A DNA stretch of 64,000 bases from DATMBF01 sp035559595 (GTDB lineage: Bacteria > Bacteroidota > Ignavibacteria > UBA10030): NCBI GenBank assembly GCA_035559595.1, contig DATMBF010000006.1:1-64000 (forward strand). Reading direction: 5' to 3'. Below, in pieces: positions 52,908-61,822 of the stretch; within the stretch, counting starts at the first letter, position 1, and each line of letters opens with the position of its first letter. The notes beneath the pieces were generated by a model, which worked only from the letters and a program-made list of their open reading frames with translations, searched no databases and was not told where the DNA came from. A program made the translations under genes and the position numbers.

Positions 52908-54134
52908 CTATCGGAGGAAGCTCTTACGAACGCGATTGAGAATCTCGTTTGCTACGTCAAACTTCGGGAGTTTGGGGAGTTTTTCGACTGAACCGGATTT
53001 GTCGATGATCGTCACAACATTGGTGTCAACGGCGAAACCGGCCCCTTCATCGCGAAGACTGTTTAACACGATAAAATCGAGATTCTTCTTCTGAAGCTTC
53101 TCCCTTGCGTTAGCCAATTCATCGTCGGTTTCCAGCGCGAAGCCGACCAGAATCGTGCCGTTCTTCTTTTCTCCCAACGCGCGGAGAATATCAACGGTTT
53201 TGGTGAGTTTGATCTCGGGGGTTAATCCTGTTTCCGTCTTCTTGATTTTCGATTGCGTCTTCGATTCAGGAGTAAAGTCCGCCACTGCCGCCGCCATGAT
53301 CACTGCATCGACATTTTTAGCACTGGCCAGGACGGCTTCCAACATTTCTTGCGCTGATTCGACATCGATACGCTCCACATTCCGGGGAGTCTGGAGAGAA
53401 ACGGGTCCACTCACGAGTGTCACCGACGCGCCCCGCAAGGCCGCAGCCGTCGCAATGGCGAATCCCATCTTCCCCGAAGATCTGTTCCCGATGAATCGCA
53501 CCGGATCGATCGGTTCGTACGTCGGACCGGCTGTCACCAGAATTTTCTTTCCTTCGAGATCGCGATTGGTCTTTGCCAGAACGCCGCGAACGAATGAGAG
53601 AATCGATTGCACTTCCGGCAACCGTCCCGGCCCTTCGAGGCCGCTCGCATGCTCTCCTTCCTCTGCCGGAATCACAAAGAAGCCGCGCTCGCGCAGAAGC
53701 GACAGATTCTGTTGCGTGGTGGGGTTAAGGAACATATCAGCGTCCATTGTCGGCGCCAGGACAATCGGGCGTGTGCACGCCAGCGCAACAACCGTCAGGA
53801 GGTTATCGGCTAGTCCGTACGTGAGCTTCGCAATGGTGTTTGCGGATGCGGGGGCAATCAGGAACAGATCAGCCCAGTTGGCAAGGTCAATGTGCCGCGT
53901 ACCGATTTCGGACTTCGTCGTTTGGTTGGATTCCCAGAGGTCAGTCGCAACCTCATTGCCGCTGAGAGCCGAGAATGTTAGCGGCGTAACGAACTTGGTG
54001 GCGGAGTTCGTCATAACAACTTTTACCTCCGCGCCCTCTTTCACCAGTTCCCGCACCAGATAGCAGACTTTGTAGGCAGCAATCCCGCCCGTGACACCAA
54101 TGAGAATTCGTTTGCTGTTGAAGCCACCCGCCAT
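52908..54134 (-). CDS. coaBC: Phosphopantothenoylcysteine decarboxylase / phosphopantothenate-cysteine ligase
   Basis: The bifunctional coenzyme A enzyme has about 408 residues from the ATG at 54134. The flavin-dependent CoaC half holds RILIGVTGGIAAYK, the HIDLANWAD histidine and the PTMDADMF segment. The CoaB half begins GKKILVTAGPTYEPIDPVRFIGNRSSGKMG (in parts) and ends with VGFALETDD and LNSL. A longer frame to 54263 would overlap rpoZ and is not used. It follows rpoZ by four bases in the conserved yicC-gmk-rpoZ-coaBC order. Confidence 0.96.
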   Translation of the reverse strand: MAGGFNSKRILIGVTGGIAAYKVCYLVRELVKEGAEVKVVMTNSATKFVTPLTFSALSGNEVATDLWESNQTTKSEIGTRHIDLANWADLFLIAPASANTIAKLTYGLADNLLTVVALACTRPIVLAPTMDADMFLNPTTQQNLSLLRERGFFVIPAEEGEHASGLEGPGRLPEVQSILSFVRGVLAKTNRDLEGKKILVTAGPTYEPIDPVRFIGNRSSGKMGFAIATAAALRGASVTLVSGPVSLQTPRNVERIDVESAQEMLEAVLASAKNVDAVIMAAAVADFTPESKTQSKIKKTETGLTPEIKLTKTVDILRALGEKKNGTILVGFALETDDELANAREKLQKKNLDFIVLNSLRDEGAGFAVDTNVVTIIDKSGSVEKLPKLPKFDVANEILNRVRKSFLR

Positions 54135-54138
54135 GGGG

Positions 54139-54486
54139 TTACTCGCCCTCTTCTTCTTCCTCGGTTTTCTTCTCGACGACCTCAGGCTCTTTGTATCGCC
54201 ACGCAATCTTTTTCTCGGCAAGTTCCTGAAGCGCAACCTCCGTCGGCTTCGGACGCTTCTCAAACTCCATGCTGATCTTGAGTTGATCGGGATTCACTGT
54301 GTTATCGAGTTCTTCCTCCGTCTCCGTCGTCGTCGAAAGTTGCTGGAGTGTCTCAACGCGTTGATTAAACTCGATTTTAATATCCTGATGAATCTGTCGT
54401 GCACGTCGTGCCGTAACAACGATCGCCTCATAGAGACTACCGGCACTTCTTGTAAATTTCTCCATATCCATCGGTCGTACTGCCAT
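54139..54486 (-). CDS. rpoZ: RNA polymerase omega subunit, Bacteroidota type
   Basis: The 115-residue protein resembles the divergent RpoZ of the FCB group. The core has GSLYEAIVVTARRARQIHQD (about residues 16-35) and a later KPTEVALQELAEKKIAWRY; the tail is very acidic (KKTEEEEEGE). Omega stabilises the beta-prime subunit during polymerase assembly. Its place between gmk and coaBC is the classical context for rpoZ. Confidence 0.9.
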   Translation of the reverse strand: MAVRPMDMEKFTRSAGSLYEAIVVTARRARQIHQDIKIEFNQRVETLQQLSTTTETEEELDNTVNPDQLKISMEFEKRPKPTEVALQELAEKKIAWRYKEPEVVEKKTEEEEEGE

Positions 54487-54501
54487 AGCGTGACTTCTCC
54501 T

Positions 54502-55098
54502 TTATGATGATGCGTGTTGAATTGAAACTAAACTCGTATGATTTGCAATGATCTTGTCAACCTGGTCGATCGCCGTGGAAAGATCATCGTTCACTACCTG
54601 AAAATCAAATTGATCTGCCTGCTGCAGTTCCATCGAGACGCGTTCCAAACGACGCTTTAGAGCAGCTTCATCCTCCGTTTTCCGATTCGTCAGTCGCTCT
54701 TTGAGCGCCTCGAAACTCGGGGGCTTAATAAAGATCAAGATTGCTTCGCTCCCGTACTTCTTCTTTATTGAGAGAGCTCCTTTCACATCCACATCGAACA
54801 GCATCACCTCTCCCCGTGAAAGTGCACGATCAACTTCGGATTTCAACGTCCCGTAGTAGTTGCCGTAAATCTCCTCCCATTCTACAAGCTCTCCCCGTTC
54901 CACGCGCGACGTGAATTCTTCCTTCGTCAGAAAGAAGTAATCTTTCCCTTCGACTTCACCCGGTCGTTTGGCGCGAGTGGTTGCCGATACCGAGAAGAGC
55001 ATCATCGGGTACTTCTTCATGATGGCCTTGGCAATCGTGGTCTTCCCGCTTCCACTGGGGGCCGAGATGACAATCAGTTTTCCGCGATTGCCGCCCAT
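54502..55098 (-). CDS. gmk: Guanylate kinase
   Basis: The 198-residue enzyme phosphorylates GMP to GDP. The P-loop is SAPSGSGKTTI (about residues 11-21). SATTRAKRPGEVEGKDYFFL (about 38-57) carries the GMP-binding region, and GNYYGTLKSEVDRAL follows. It begins seven bases behind yicC. All expected active-site segments are present and the length is standard. Confidence 0.97.
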   Translation of the reverse strand: MGGNRGKLIVISAPSGSGKTTIAKAIMKKYPMMLFSVSATTRAKRPGEVEGKDYFFLTKEEFTSRVERGELVEWEEIYGNYYGTLKSEVDRALSRGEVMLFDVDVKGALSIKKKYGSEAILIFIKPPSFEALKERLTNRKTEDEAALKRRLERVSMELQQADQFDFQVVNDDLSTAIDQVDKIIANHTSLVSIQHASS

Positions 55099-55104
55099 GT
55101 TCGC

Positions 55105-55986
55105 TTATTCAATATTCTGCAATTGTTCCCGCATCTTCTCAAGCTCTTCCTTCACACGCACAACAAGGTGCGCGATCTCCGCGTCGTTCGACTTCGCGCC
55201 GATGGTGTTCGCTTCCCGGTTCATCTCCTGAATGAGGAAATTGAGCTTACGCCCGGCCGCCTCATCATCCCGAATCGCTTCGAGAAAGAACTTGTTGTGA
55301 CTCCGGAATCTCACGCACTCTTCGGTGACATCAAGCTTCTCGGCCAACAGAGCGATCTCGAGCTCAAGCCTATTCTGATCGATAACAGTTTTGTCCTCCA
55401 ACAGCAGTGCGATTCGCTCCTGCAATCGCTGTCGTTCCGCAGGAATTCGCCCTTTGGCCAGAGCTTCAATTCTGTCGACCGTCTCTTCCAGCCACCGAAG
55501 GCGCTTCGTGAGATCCTTTGCCAGCTCCGCTCCTTCATTCTTCCGCATCGTATTCATCTCTTCCAACGCAGCGCGAACTGCCGACGCCACAACCTCCCAC
55601 TGCTCATCGTCACCCTGCGTGATCTCCAGCGGCTCAAAAACGTCGGAGAAGGTCAGAAGATGGGCAAGCTTCACAGGCTCGCGGAGCTTCACTGTTTTGC
55701 GAAGATCGTTGAGAAGCTTATGATACGCTTTAGCAGCCGAGGTGTTGATCCTGAGCGGAGCAAGACCGTTTGTGTTGGTCTCAACGCTCACGCTGACATT
55801 GATTTTGCCGCGCTGGACGTAAGAACGAACAATCTCCCGTACATCATTCTCCCGCTGTGAGAACGTGCGGGGAAGTCGGGAAAACACTTCGAGAAACCGA
55901 CTGTTGACGCTTCTGACCTCAACAATCGCGGTCGTCCCATCGCGTGTGTATTTTCCCCGGCCGAAGCCGGTCATGCTGACGATCAA
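55105..55986 (-). CDS. yicC: YicC family protein (endoribonuclease-type)
   Basis: The 293-residue protein starts at a TTG with AAGGA seven bases upstream, giving the family opening MIVSMTGFGRGK. The N-terminal YicC domain includes VEVRSVNSRFLEVFSRLPR, and the C-terminal DUF1732 domain ends with GRKLNFLIQEMNREANTIGAKSNDAEI (in parts) and VVRVKEELEKMREQLQNIE. YicC-type proteins are reported to act in RNA turnover. It heads the yicC-gmk-rpoZ-coaBC unit and is divergent from rqcH. Confidence 0.93.
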   Translation of the reverse strand: MIVSMTGFGRGKYTRDGTTAIVEVRSVNSRFLEVFSRLPRTFSQRENDVREIVRSYVQRGKINVSVSVETNTNGLAPLRINTSAAKAYHKLLNDLRKTVKLREPVKLAHLLTFSDVFEPLEITQGDDEQWEVVASAVRAALEEMNTMRKNEGAELAKDLTKRLRWLEETVDRIEALAKGRIPAERQRLQERIALLLEDKTVIDQNRLELEIALLAEKLDVTEECVRFRSHNKFFLEAIRDDEAAGRKLNFLIQEMNREANTIGAKSNDAEIAHLVVRVKEELEKMREQLQNIE

Positions 55987-56096
55987 TCCGGTTTCCTTAT
56001 CACTCGAGACTCCTGAAAGGTACGCAACTTTCGCTTCGGCGGCAAGAAAATTGATTTTCCTTCCAATTTTGCAGACTTTCTTGATTGATCGCCTCC

Positions 56097-57854
56097 ATGA
56101 TCTCCAATTATTACACGCTTCGCGTTCTTGCGGAAGATCTTTCCTCCAACCTGCGCGGCGGACGGATTCAGCAGATCTTTTCTCAAGAAAAGGACGAACT
56201 CATCCTCCAGTTTACTCCTCAGTCTGAACGAGAATGGGTTGTTGTGCGTTGCGATCCCGCACGGAATGCACTTTATGCGCGCCGTGAGTTTCATCGAGCG
56301 AAAAGGAATTCCATTGATTTGCTCCCGGAGATCGTTGGCTCAACAGTCGAGGCCGTAGCCATTCACCCATTCGACCGCATCTTCCGTATCCAAACGCACG
56401 ATGGCAACTCTCTCATGATCGAACTGTTCGGGTCAAAAGCGAATGTCCTCGTCGTGGACGGGGCCGGAAAAATTCTCGCTGCGTTCCTCCGCCCGAAAGA
56501 CCTGGTTGGAATATCATTTGAAGAACACACCGGCAGACACCTGACCGACTGGCAAACCGAAGCCCGATTGCCTGATCAGAACGAATTTGAGCATCAGCTT
56601 ACGGCCATTGGACATGTTTCTCTGTTTGGTGCTCTGAAGAAGATCCTGCCGCAGTTTGGAAGCGTGCTTCTCAAGGAAGTTCTTTTCCGCGCAGGCATCG
56701 CTCAAGACGCGGCTGTTGCGCAGCTGACAACAAGAGACAGGGAGGGAATCTTCAACCAGGCCAAAACCGTTCACAGGCAACTCACGGAGGAACCGTACGC
56801 CAGACTGTATTACGAAAATAAGGTTCCTATCCTCTTTTCACTCATTTCGCTCCAGCATTTACAGGGATTGGAGGAACACCGGTTCCCCTCGGTCCATGAA
56901 GCAATCCGGACAATGATTGCTTCATCGGGAAGACAGAAAAGCTTTTTTCAGGTAAGAGAAGATGCGCTTCGAAAACTCCGACAAGCGGTGGAAAAGACAG
57001 AGCGAACACTCAAGAAGGTTGAAGAGGAGGCGAAGCTTCTGGAGCGGGCCGGGGAATATGAACTCTACGCCAAGCTCCTCATGGCCAATCTCTCTTCGCT
57101 TGCAAAAGGGATGAAGGAGGCGACCCTCGAGAACCTTTATTCGCCTTCGCGTGAGCGCGTAACAATTCCCTTGGAGCCGAGTCTTCTACCTTCAAAAAAT
57201 GCAGAACGATACTTCGAAAAGGCAAAGAAATCCCGCAGGGCATTTGAGGAGTCGAAGGAACGAATCGACAGATTACATGAAGAGTGGGAGATGTTGAACG
57301 AGTTGATGAGAGAGCTTGAAACCATTCAGACGGAGGATCGTTTTCGCGAGTTCCTTTCCCGGCATGAGAGGAGGCTTACAGCTGCCGGCATTCGTTCGGG
57401 CAAGCAGAAGGAGAAAGAAGAGAGAGCGCGGGTACCCTTCAGAGTCTTCGCGGTAGAGGGAGGATTCACTGTCTGGGTGGGAAAAAGTAATGAGAACAAC
57501 GATCTGCTGACGTTGAAATATGCAAAGCCGAATGATCTTTGGTTTCACGTCCGTGCGGCAAGTGGCTCACACGTCGTGCTGAAAATGGAAACCGGAAAGG
57601 GCGAGCCCGGCAAACGAACGCTGGAACAAGCTGCTGCCATTGCAGCCTACTATAGCAAGATGAAGACAGCAAAACATGTACCCGTTGCAATGACGTTGAA
57701 AAAGTACGTTCGTAAACCGAAGGGCGCACCGGCAGGAACAGTAACAATCGAACGGGAAAAGCTGATCTTTGTCGATCCCGGTCTTCCGAACGATTCGAAA
57801 AACTCTGTGGATGAAAAGAGCGAAAGATTTGATTCTGGTGTGGACTCTCGGTAA
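56097..57854 (+). CDS. rqcH: Rqc2 homolog RqcH (NFACT family)
   Basis: The protein has about 585 residues from the ATG at 56097; an upstream TTG would add four. It contains the NFACT-N domain (YYTLRVLAEDLSSNLRGGRI and WVVVRCDPARNALY), helix-hairpin and coiled-coil regions (about residues 285-430, for example LRQAVEKTERTLKKVEEEAK), and the C-terminal NFACT-R domain with NDLWFHVRAASGSHVVLK. RqcH binds stalled large ribosomal subunits and directs alanine tailing of the nascent chain. The gene appears monocistronic and diverges from yicC. Confidence 0.92.
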   Translation: MISNYYTLRVLAEDLSSNLRGGRIQQIFSQEKDELILQFTPQSEREWVVVRCDPARNALYARREFHRAKRNSIDLLPEIVGSTVEAVAIHPFDRIFRIQTHDGNSLMIELFGSKANVLVVDGAGKILAAFLRPKDLVGISFEEHTGRHLTDWQTEARLPDQNEFEHQLTAIGHVSLFGALKKILPQFGSVLLKEVLFRAGIAQDAAVAQLTTRDREGIFNQAKTVHRQLTEEPYARLYYENKVPILFSLISLQHLQGLEEHRFPSVHEAIRTMIASSGRQKSFFQVREDALRKLRQAVEKTERTLKKVEEEAKLLERAGEYELYAKLLMANLSSLAKGMKEATLENLYSPSRERVTIPLEPSLLPSKNAERYFEKAKKSRRAFEESKERIDRLHEEWEMLNELMRELETIQTEDRFREFLSRHERRLTAAGIRSGKQKEKEERARVPFRVFAVEGGFTVWVGKSNENNDLLTLKYAKPNDLWFHVRAASGSHVVLKMETGKGEPGKRTLEQAAAIAAYYSKMKTAKHVPVAMTLKKYVRKPKGAPAGTVTIEREKLIFVDPGLPNDSKNSVDEKSERFDSGVDSR

Positions 57855-57910
57855 GATGCAATCACTATTCATCACTCTTTGACCATACTGTTCGACGCAG
57901 TGGTATTCCC

Positions 57911-59035
57911 ATGTCACACTTCACTCCACCTGTTGCCATCTTTGTAACGATCTTCTTCACCCTTCAACCCGATGTCTTCAGTCAGGAGACGGAAGAGCTT
58001 CAGCTCGAGCAACTCTCGGGGAGGCAGATTTACACTCTGTTTTGTTCACGATGTCATGCTGAGGACGGAACGGGGAACATCGATCCAGAGATGATCGCCG
58101 GTATGGAAGCTCCACCCCCTGATCTCACGGATGGCTATTTCAACTCGCGAGAAAAGCGGAAAGACTGGTTCGCCGTTATTGCTCACGGTGGTAGCGTGCG
58201 AGGACTCTCCATGTCCATGCCTGCATGGGGGCATGTTCTCTCGGAGCGTCAGATCAACGAAACAATTGAGTATATCAAGGGATTCGTCGATCAACGAGCT
58301 TATCCGCAAGGAGAACTGAATTTCTTTCGCGGTCACTACACAACGAAAGCCTTTGTCGAACAAGAGGCTCTTCTGATTCCGACCTACCAAAGCCGAAACA
58401 CGCCAACCGGCACTGTAGGTGAGTCAAAGCTCACGCTTTACTACGCAAATCGGTTTGGAAGAAGATTTCAGTACGAAGCGAAACTTCCTTTCCACATGGC
58501 CGCTTCAAGCACATCGACGGCCACAGGAATAGGGAATCTTGAAGTGGGATTGAAGTATGCTTTCTACGACGATTACCGATCGCTGACGATCTTGACGGCC
58601 GGAATAGAGGCCGCGCTTCCTCCCGTCAGCGAGACAAACGGTTTTGGCTCCGGCACGGTCGCACTCATCCCTTATCTCGCAGCCGGACAGGGTGTAGGCA
58701 ACCTTCTGCAGGTTTCGACCAGCGTCAAACTCGAGACTCCCCTGGACCGAGCGAAAGGGGACCCGGAACTCAGGGCAGCTCTCCTTGGCATGCTGACGAT
58801 TCACGAAACGAAGCAGGGATTCTTTCCGGGGATAGAGTTCTTCGGAAGAAAGAACCTTTCGAATTCAAATTACACCCTTTCCATCGTCCCGCAAATCTAC
58901 TGGGGCATCACGACGCGTGGTCATTTGGCGATTTCCTTCGGTGCGGAACTTCCCGTCGCTGGAATCAGACCCTTCGATCGTCGATTTGTGGCATTCTTCC
59001 TCTGGGATTATGTTGATGGGGGATTGTGGTGGTAA
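57911..59035 (+). CDS. Cytochrome c domain fused to a predicted outer-membrane barrel
   Basis: The 374-residue exported protein has a signal peptide (VAIFVTIFFTLQPDVFSQ). A mono-heme cytochrome c domain (about residues 35-130) follows, with heme attachment CSRCH and a likely axial methionine in LSMSMPAWGHVLS. From about residue 165 the protein switches to repeated amphipathic strands (KLTLYYANRFGRRFQYEAKL, IGNLEVGLKYAFYDDYRSL, HLAISFGAELPVAGI), which look like an outer-membrane barrel. The combination is uncommon. A fragment of a PQQ-type dehydrogenase lies immediately downstream and may once have been its redox partner. Confidence 0.82.
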   Translation: MSHFTPPVAIFVTIFFTLQPDVFSQETEELQLEQLSGRQIYTLFCSRCHAEDGTGNIDPEMIAGMEAPPPDLTDGYFNSREKRKDWFAVIAHGGSVRGLSMSMPAWGHVLSERQINETIEYIKGFVDQRAYPQGELNFFRGHYTTKAFVEQEALLIPTYQSRNTPTGTVGESKLTLYYANRFGRRFQYEAKLPFHMAASSTSTATGIGNLEVGLKYAFYDDYRSLTILTAGIEAALPPVSETNGFGSGTVALIPYLAAGQGVGNLLQVSTSVKLETPLDRAKGDPELRAALLGMLTIHETKQGFFPGIEFFGRKNLSNSNYTLSIVPQIYWGITTRGHLAISFGAELPVAGIRPFDRRFVAFFLWDYVDGGLWW

Positions 59036-59270
59036 GAGCGGAAAACAGACTTTCGATTCTCTTCGAGCCTCGGCAAAGATATTTCTGAATATCACACCAA
59101 GCGTTCGCCGTGGCGGAGAGATGGAACTGCTTGAGTTGGCTTTCCATCCTGATTGCACAACGAACAGATCCTGTTTCGTCAACTCTACGGCCATCAATCC
59201 GCTTCGGACAGTGGTCTCGAAATTCGCGGTAAGCTCGACAGGCGTCGAGAATTCCGGTCTGCCCAATTGA
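59036..59270 (+). pseudogene. Fragment of a PQQ-dependent sugar (glucose/sorbosone) dehydrogenase
   Basis: The plus frame reads SAKIFLNITPSVRRGGEMEL then LELAFHPDCTTNRSCFVNST, and later VVSKFAVSST. This resembles the hallmark segment of soluble glucose/sorbosone dehydrogenases, where FLDI, RGGERGLLGLAFHP and YVNYT motifs occur in that order. Neither the N-terminal blades nor anything after about 80 residues is present, and a stop follows at 59268. No independent start is seen. I call it a truncated remnant; family identification is by eye. Confidence 0.6.
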
Positions 59271-59323
59271 TTTTCCCGCTTGCATTCTCTACATTCGAGC
59301 GTCACAATTCTCGGGAGGCTTCT

Positions 59324-59821
59324 ATGAAGTCCACGTTCCTCAGCTTCGTCACCCTCTTCTCGATGCTTTGCGGCGGTGCCTATGCACAAGACCCACGCGT
59401 GCTTGAAGCCCGCGTGAGTGACCTTGAACGCCGTGTACGCGCGCTCGAAGAGAAATTCGGTATGTCAAGCGCCGCGACCGTAGGTGAAACAAAGCCTGTT
59501 GACACGAGACAAGCTCTGATAGATAATCGAGATGAGATTATGAAAGAGATCCAGAAGTGGGCAGGATTCGCTTATAAGCATCGCACGCTCCCTGCAAACC
59601 GGGGTGGAGGTGGCGGAAGCTATCTCGGATTTGTCATCCCTCGCGAAGTTGCCTCGACTGTCGAGGGAACGATTTCTGCCGTCGTCGAAGCCGATCTTGT
59701 AACACTGACGATGGAATCCTCAAAAGGGTTTGGCGCGGTAAGCGTCAAAATCGGACCTGACGGCCGATTTGTTCCCGGCACGCTCACGTTCACCGGGGAA
59801 TTCGCAAAACCGATCGAGTAG
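59324..59821 (+). CDS. Exported coiled-coil protein, function unknown
   Basis: The 165-residue protein begins at an ATG with GGGAGG six bases upstream and has a signal peptide (STFLSFVTLFSMLCGGAYAQ). A short coiled coil follows (LEARVSDLERRVRALEEKF, about residues 28-46), then a helical segment, a glycine-rich linker (NRGGGGGSY) and a beta-rich C-terminal domain ending GTLTFTGEFAKPIE. I do not recognise a family. It lies six bases ahead of the DASS transporter gene, with which it may be cotranscribed. Confidence 0.75.
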   Translation: MKSTFLSFVTLFSMLCGGAYAQDPRVLEARVSDLERRVRALEEKFGMSSAATVGETKPVDTRQALIDNRDEIMKEIQKWAGFAYKHRTLPANRGGGGGSYLGFVIPREVASTVEGTISAVVEADLVTLTMESSKGFGAVSVKIGPDGRFVPGTLTFTGEFAKPIE

Positions 59822-59826
59822 GACCG

Positions 59827-61407
59827 TTGAAGCTGACTGTGAACGCGAAACTCATCGGCTTCGTTCTCGGCCTCGCCTCATTCGTTCTCATTCTGTCCCT
59901 TCCCATCTTCCCCGCATTTCACTCCGCCGCTTTCGACTTCACCGAGGAGCAGATGGCACCGACAAATCCTTTCGAGATTGCACGTTCGATGCAGATCGCG
60001 CTCGCTCTCCTCGTCCTGATGGTTATCTGGTGGATCACGGAAGCGATCCCCCTACCTGCAACGGCGCTTTTGCCTGCTGTTGTGCTTCCGTTCTTCCAGC
60101 TTGCGGGGGTGGAATCCTCCAATACCTACTTCTTCACACCCAAAAACATCCTTGTTAACTATGCAAATCCGGTCATCTTCCTCTTTCTCGGCGGATTCCT
60201 GATGGCGGCAGCAATGCAGAAATGGCGGCTCGATCGACGCCTGACGCTCTGGCTTCTCACGCGAGGGAACCTTGCCAATGATACACATTGGGTCCTTCTC
60301 GGCATTATGGGCGTCACGGCTGCTCTCTCCATGTGGATTTCCAATACCGCGACCGCAGCGCTGATGCTCCCGCTTGGACTCGGCATTCTTTCCCTGCTCA
60401 ATGTGCAAGCCGGAGAATCGAAGTTTGCCACCGCGCTGATGTTAGGGATTGCGTGGTCCGCTTCGATCGGAGGAATCGGAACACTCATCGGCACTCCGCC
60501 AAATGGCATCGCACTTGGCATCCTCAATACCAGTATGGCGACTGATCCTTCATACGTGCGCATTACATTTCTCGACTGGATGAAGTTCGGCGTTCCTTAT
60601 GTCGTTCTCATGGTTCCGGTTGCGTGGCGTGTTCTCATCAAATTGAATCCTCCCGAAGTCCGCTCTATCCCCGGCGGCAAAGAGAGACTCCTTGAGGAGA
60701 AATCACAACTTGGACCACTCACGACCGGTGAAAAGGGAACGCTGGGGATCTTCTGCCTTGCTGTTCTGTTGTGGGTGAGCAATCCGTTTTGGAATGCGAT
60801 CCTTCCTCATACATTTGCCATGAGACTGCGCTGGGTGGATGAATATGCGATCGGGATTGCTGTCGGCCTCCTCCTCTTCTTGATCCCTATTAATTTGAAG
60901 GAAGGGAAGTTTCTTCTCGACTGGCATGATACAAAGTTCGTCGATTGGGGGACGCTGCTGCTCTTCGGCGGCGGACTTGCTCTTTCCGATTTGCTGTTCA
61001 AGACCGGACTTGCAGCATGGATTGCCAAGTCCTTTGTTGGACTTATCGGATCTCCATCGATGGTAGTGATGATGCTTGCCGTTATCTTTCTGGTCGATTT
61101 CCTGACTGAAGTTACATCCAACACGGCCGTGACGACGATGGTCGTTCCGATCGTGATTTCGATTGCCCAGCAGACAGGTGGAAATCCGATCGCCCTCGCT
61201 GTCGCCACAGCACTTGCCTCTTCAATGGCATTCATGCTGCCCGTTGCCACACCGCCGAACGCGATCGTTTATGCGAGCGGCCATGTGAAACTAAAAGACA
61301 TGATCCGCAATGGGTTTGTGCTTGATATCCTTGGTTGGCTGATGACGGTCGGTATTCTTCTCGTGTTTGCGGATTGGGTGTTTGGAGTAATAGACATCGT
61401 CGGGTAG
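59827..61407 (+). CDS. SLC13/DASS family sodium:anion symporter
   Basis: The 526-residue inner-membrane transporter has about a dozen hydrophobic helices and carries both DASS signature motifs: WISNTATAALMLPLG (about residues 168-182) and EVTSNTAVTTMVVPI (about 429-443). These bind sodium and substrate carboxylates in the family. Members import dicarboxylates, citrate or sulfate; the substrate cannot be fixed here. The start is a TTG (a GTG at 59839 is possible); no ATG precedes the first helix. A short intergenic tail follows. Confidence 0.9.
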   Translation: MKLTVNAKLIGFVLGLASFVLILSLPIFPAFHSAAFDFTEEQMAPTNPFEIARSMQIALALLVLMVIWWITEAIPLPATALLPAVVLPFFQLAGVESSNTYFFTPKNILVNYANPVIFLFLGGFLMAAAMQKWRLDRRLTLWLLTRGNLANDTHWVLLGIMGVTAALSMWISNTATAALMLPLGLGILSLLNVQAGESKFATALMLGIAWSASIGGIGTLIGTPPNGIALGILNTSMATDPSYVRITFLDWMKFGVPYVVLMVPVAWRVLIKLNPPEVRSIPGGKERLLEEKSQLGPLTTGEKGTLGIFCLAVLLWVSNPFWNAILPHTFAMRLRWVDEYAIGIAVGLLLFLIPINLKEGKFLLDWHDTKFVDWGTLLLFGGGLALSDLLFKTGLAAWIAKSFVGLIGSPSMVVMMLAVIFLVDFLTEVTSNTAVTTMVVPIVISIAQQTGGNPIALAVATALASSMAFMLPVATPPNAIVYASGHVKLKDMIRNGFVLDILGWLMTVGILLVFADWVFGVIDIVG

Positions 61408-61455
61408 GAGAAAGCTCCTGCCTGTCCACAGAGCGACCACACGAGTCAGAGAATC

Positions 61456-61790
61456 ACGGCATTCATTTGCCTCACCGGGAGATTTCCCGGGCAGTATGCT
61501 TTGTCACTTTCACTCTCAAAGAAAGAACGCTCTGAGATCTTACAAGAGATGAATTTTGCTCCAATCATTTTTGATGCTTTCACGTTCTATGCCAACAGGC
61601 GTTACCTCCCTTATGATCATTTACGGGAATACGCAAAGCAGGGCTCGTTGAAAATCCTGCTCATTGGGAATGGAAGCGGCAAGGCATTCCCATCGACGAA
61701 AAAGACGAAGTGATCGACTGCACGGTTGCAGAGATGGACGTTCGAGGACGACTCTTCTATCGAGATAGCCTAGGGAGACAGATCTCCTGC
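61456..61790 (+). pseudogene. Remnant of a Y1 (REP-associated tyrosine) transposase
   Basis: Three pieces in two frames match one family in order. HLPHREISRAVCFVTFTLK (frame ending near 61535) resembles the HLPH...YFVTFRL opening of RAYT-type proteins. EMNFAPIIFDAFTFYANRRY in the next frame resembles the helix before the catalytic HUH motif. KAGLVENPAHWEW (61635-61673) is the classic C-terminal segment. The HUH histidines and the catalytic tyrosine region are deleted. A small inverted repeat (CCGGGAGATTTCCCGG, 61476-61491) lies in the first piece. The element is dead. Confidence 0.6.
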
Positions 61791-61822
61791 TTTGTCTACA
61801 GAGACCATCTTGACCGAAATTC

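Noticed and set aside
53155..54063. 302-codon plus-strand frame
   Set aside because: It is antisense to coaBC and of low complexity (Arg/Ser/Ala), an expected shadow.
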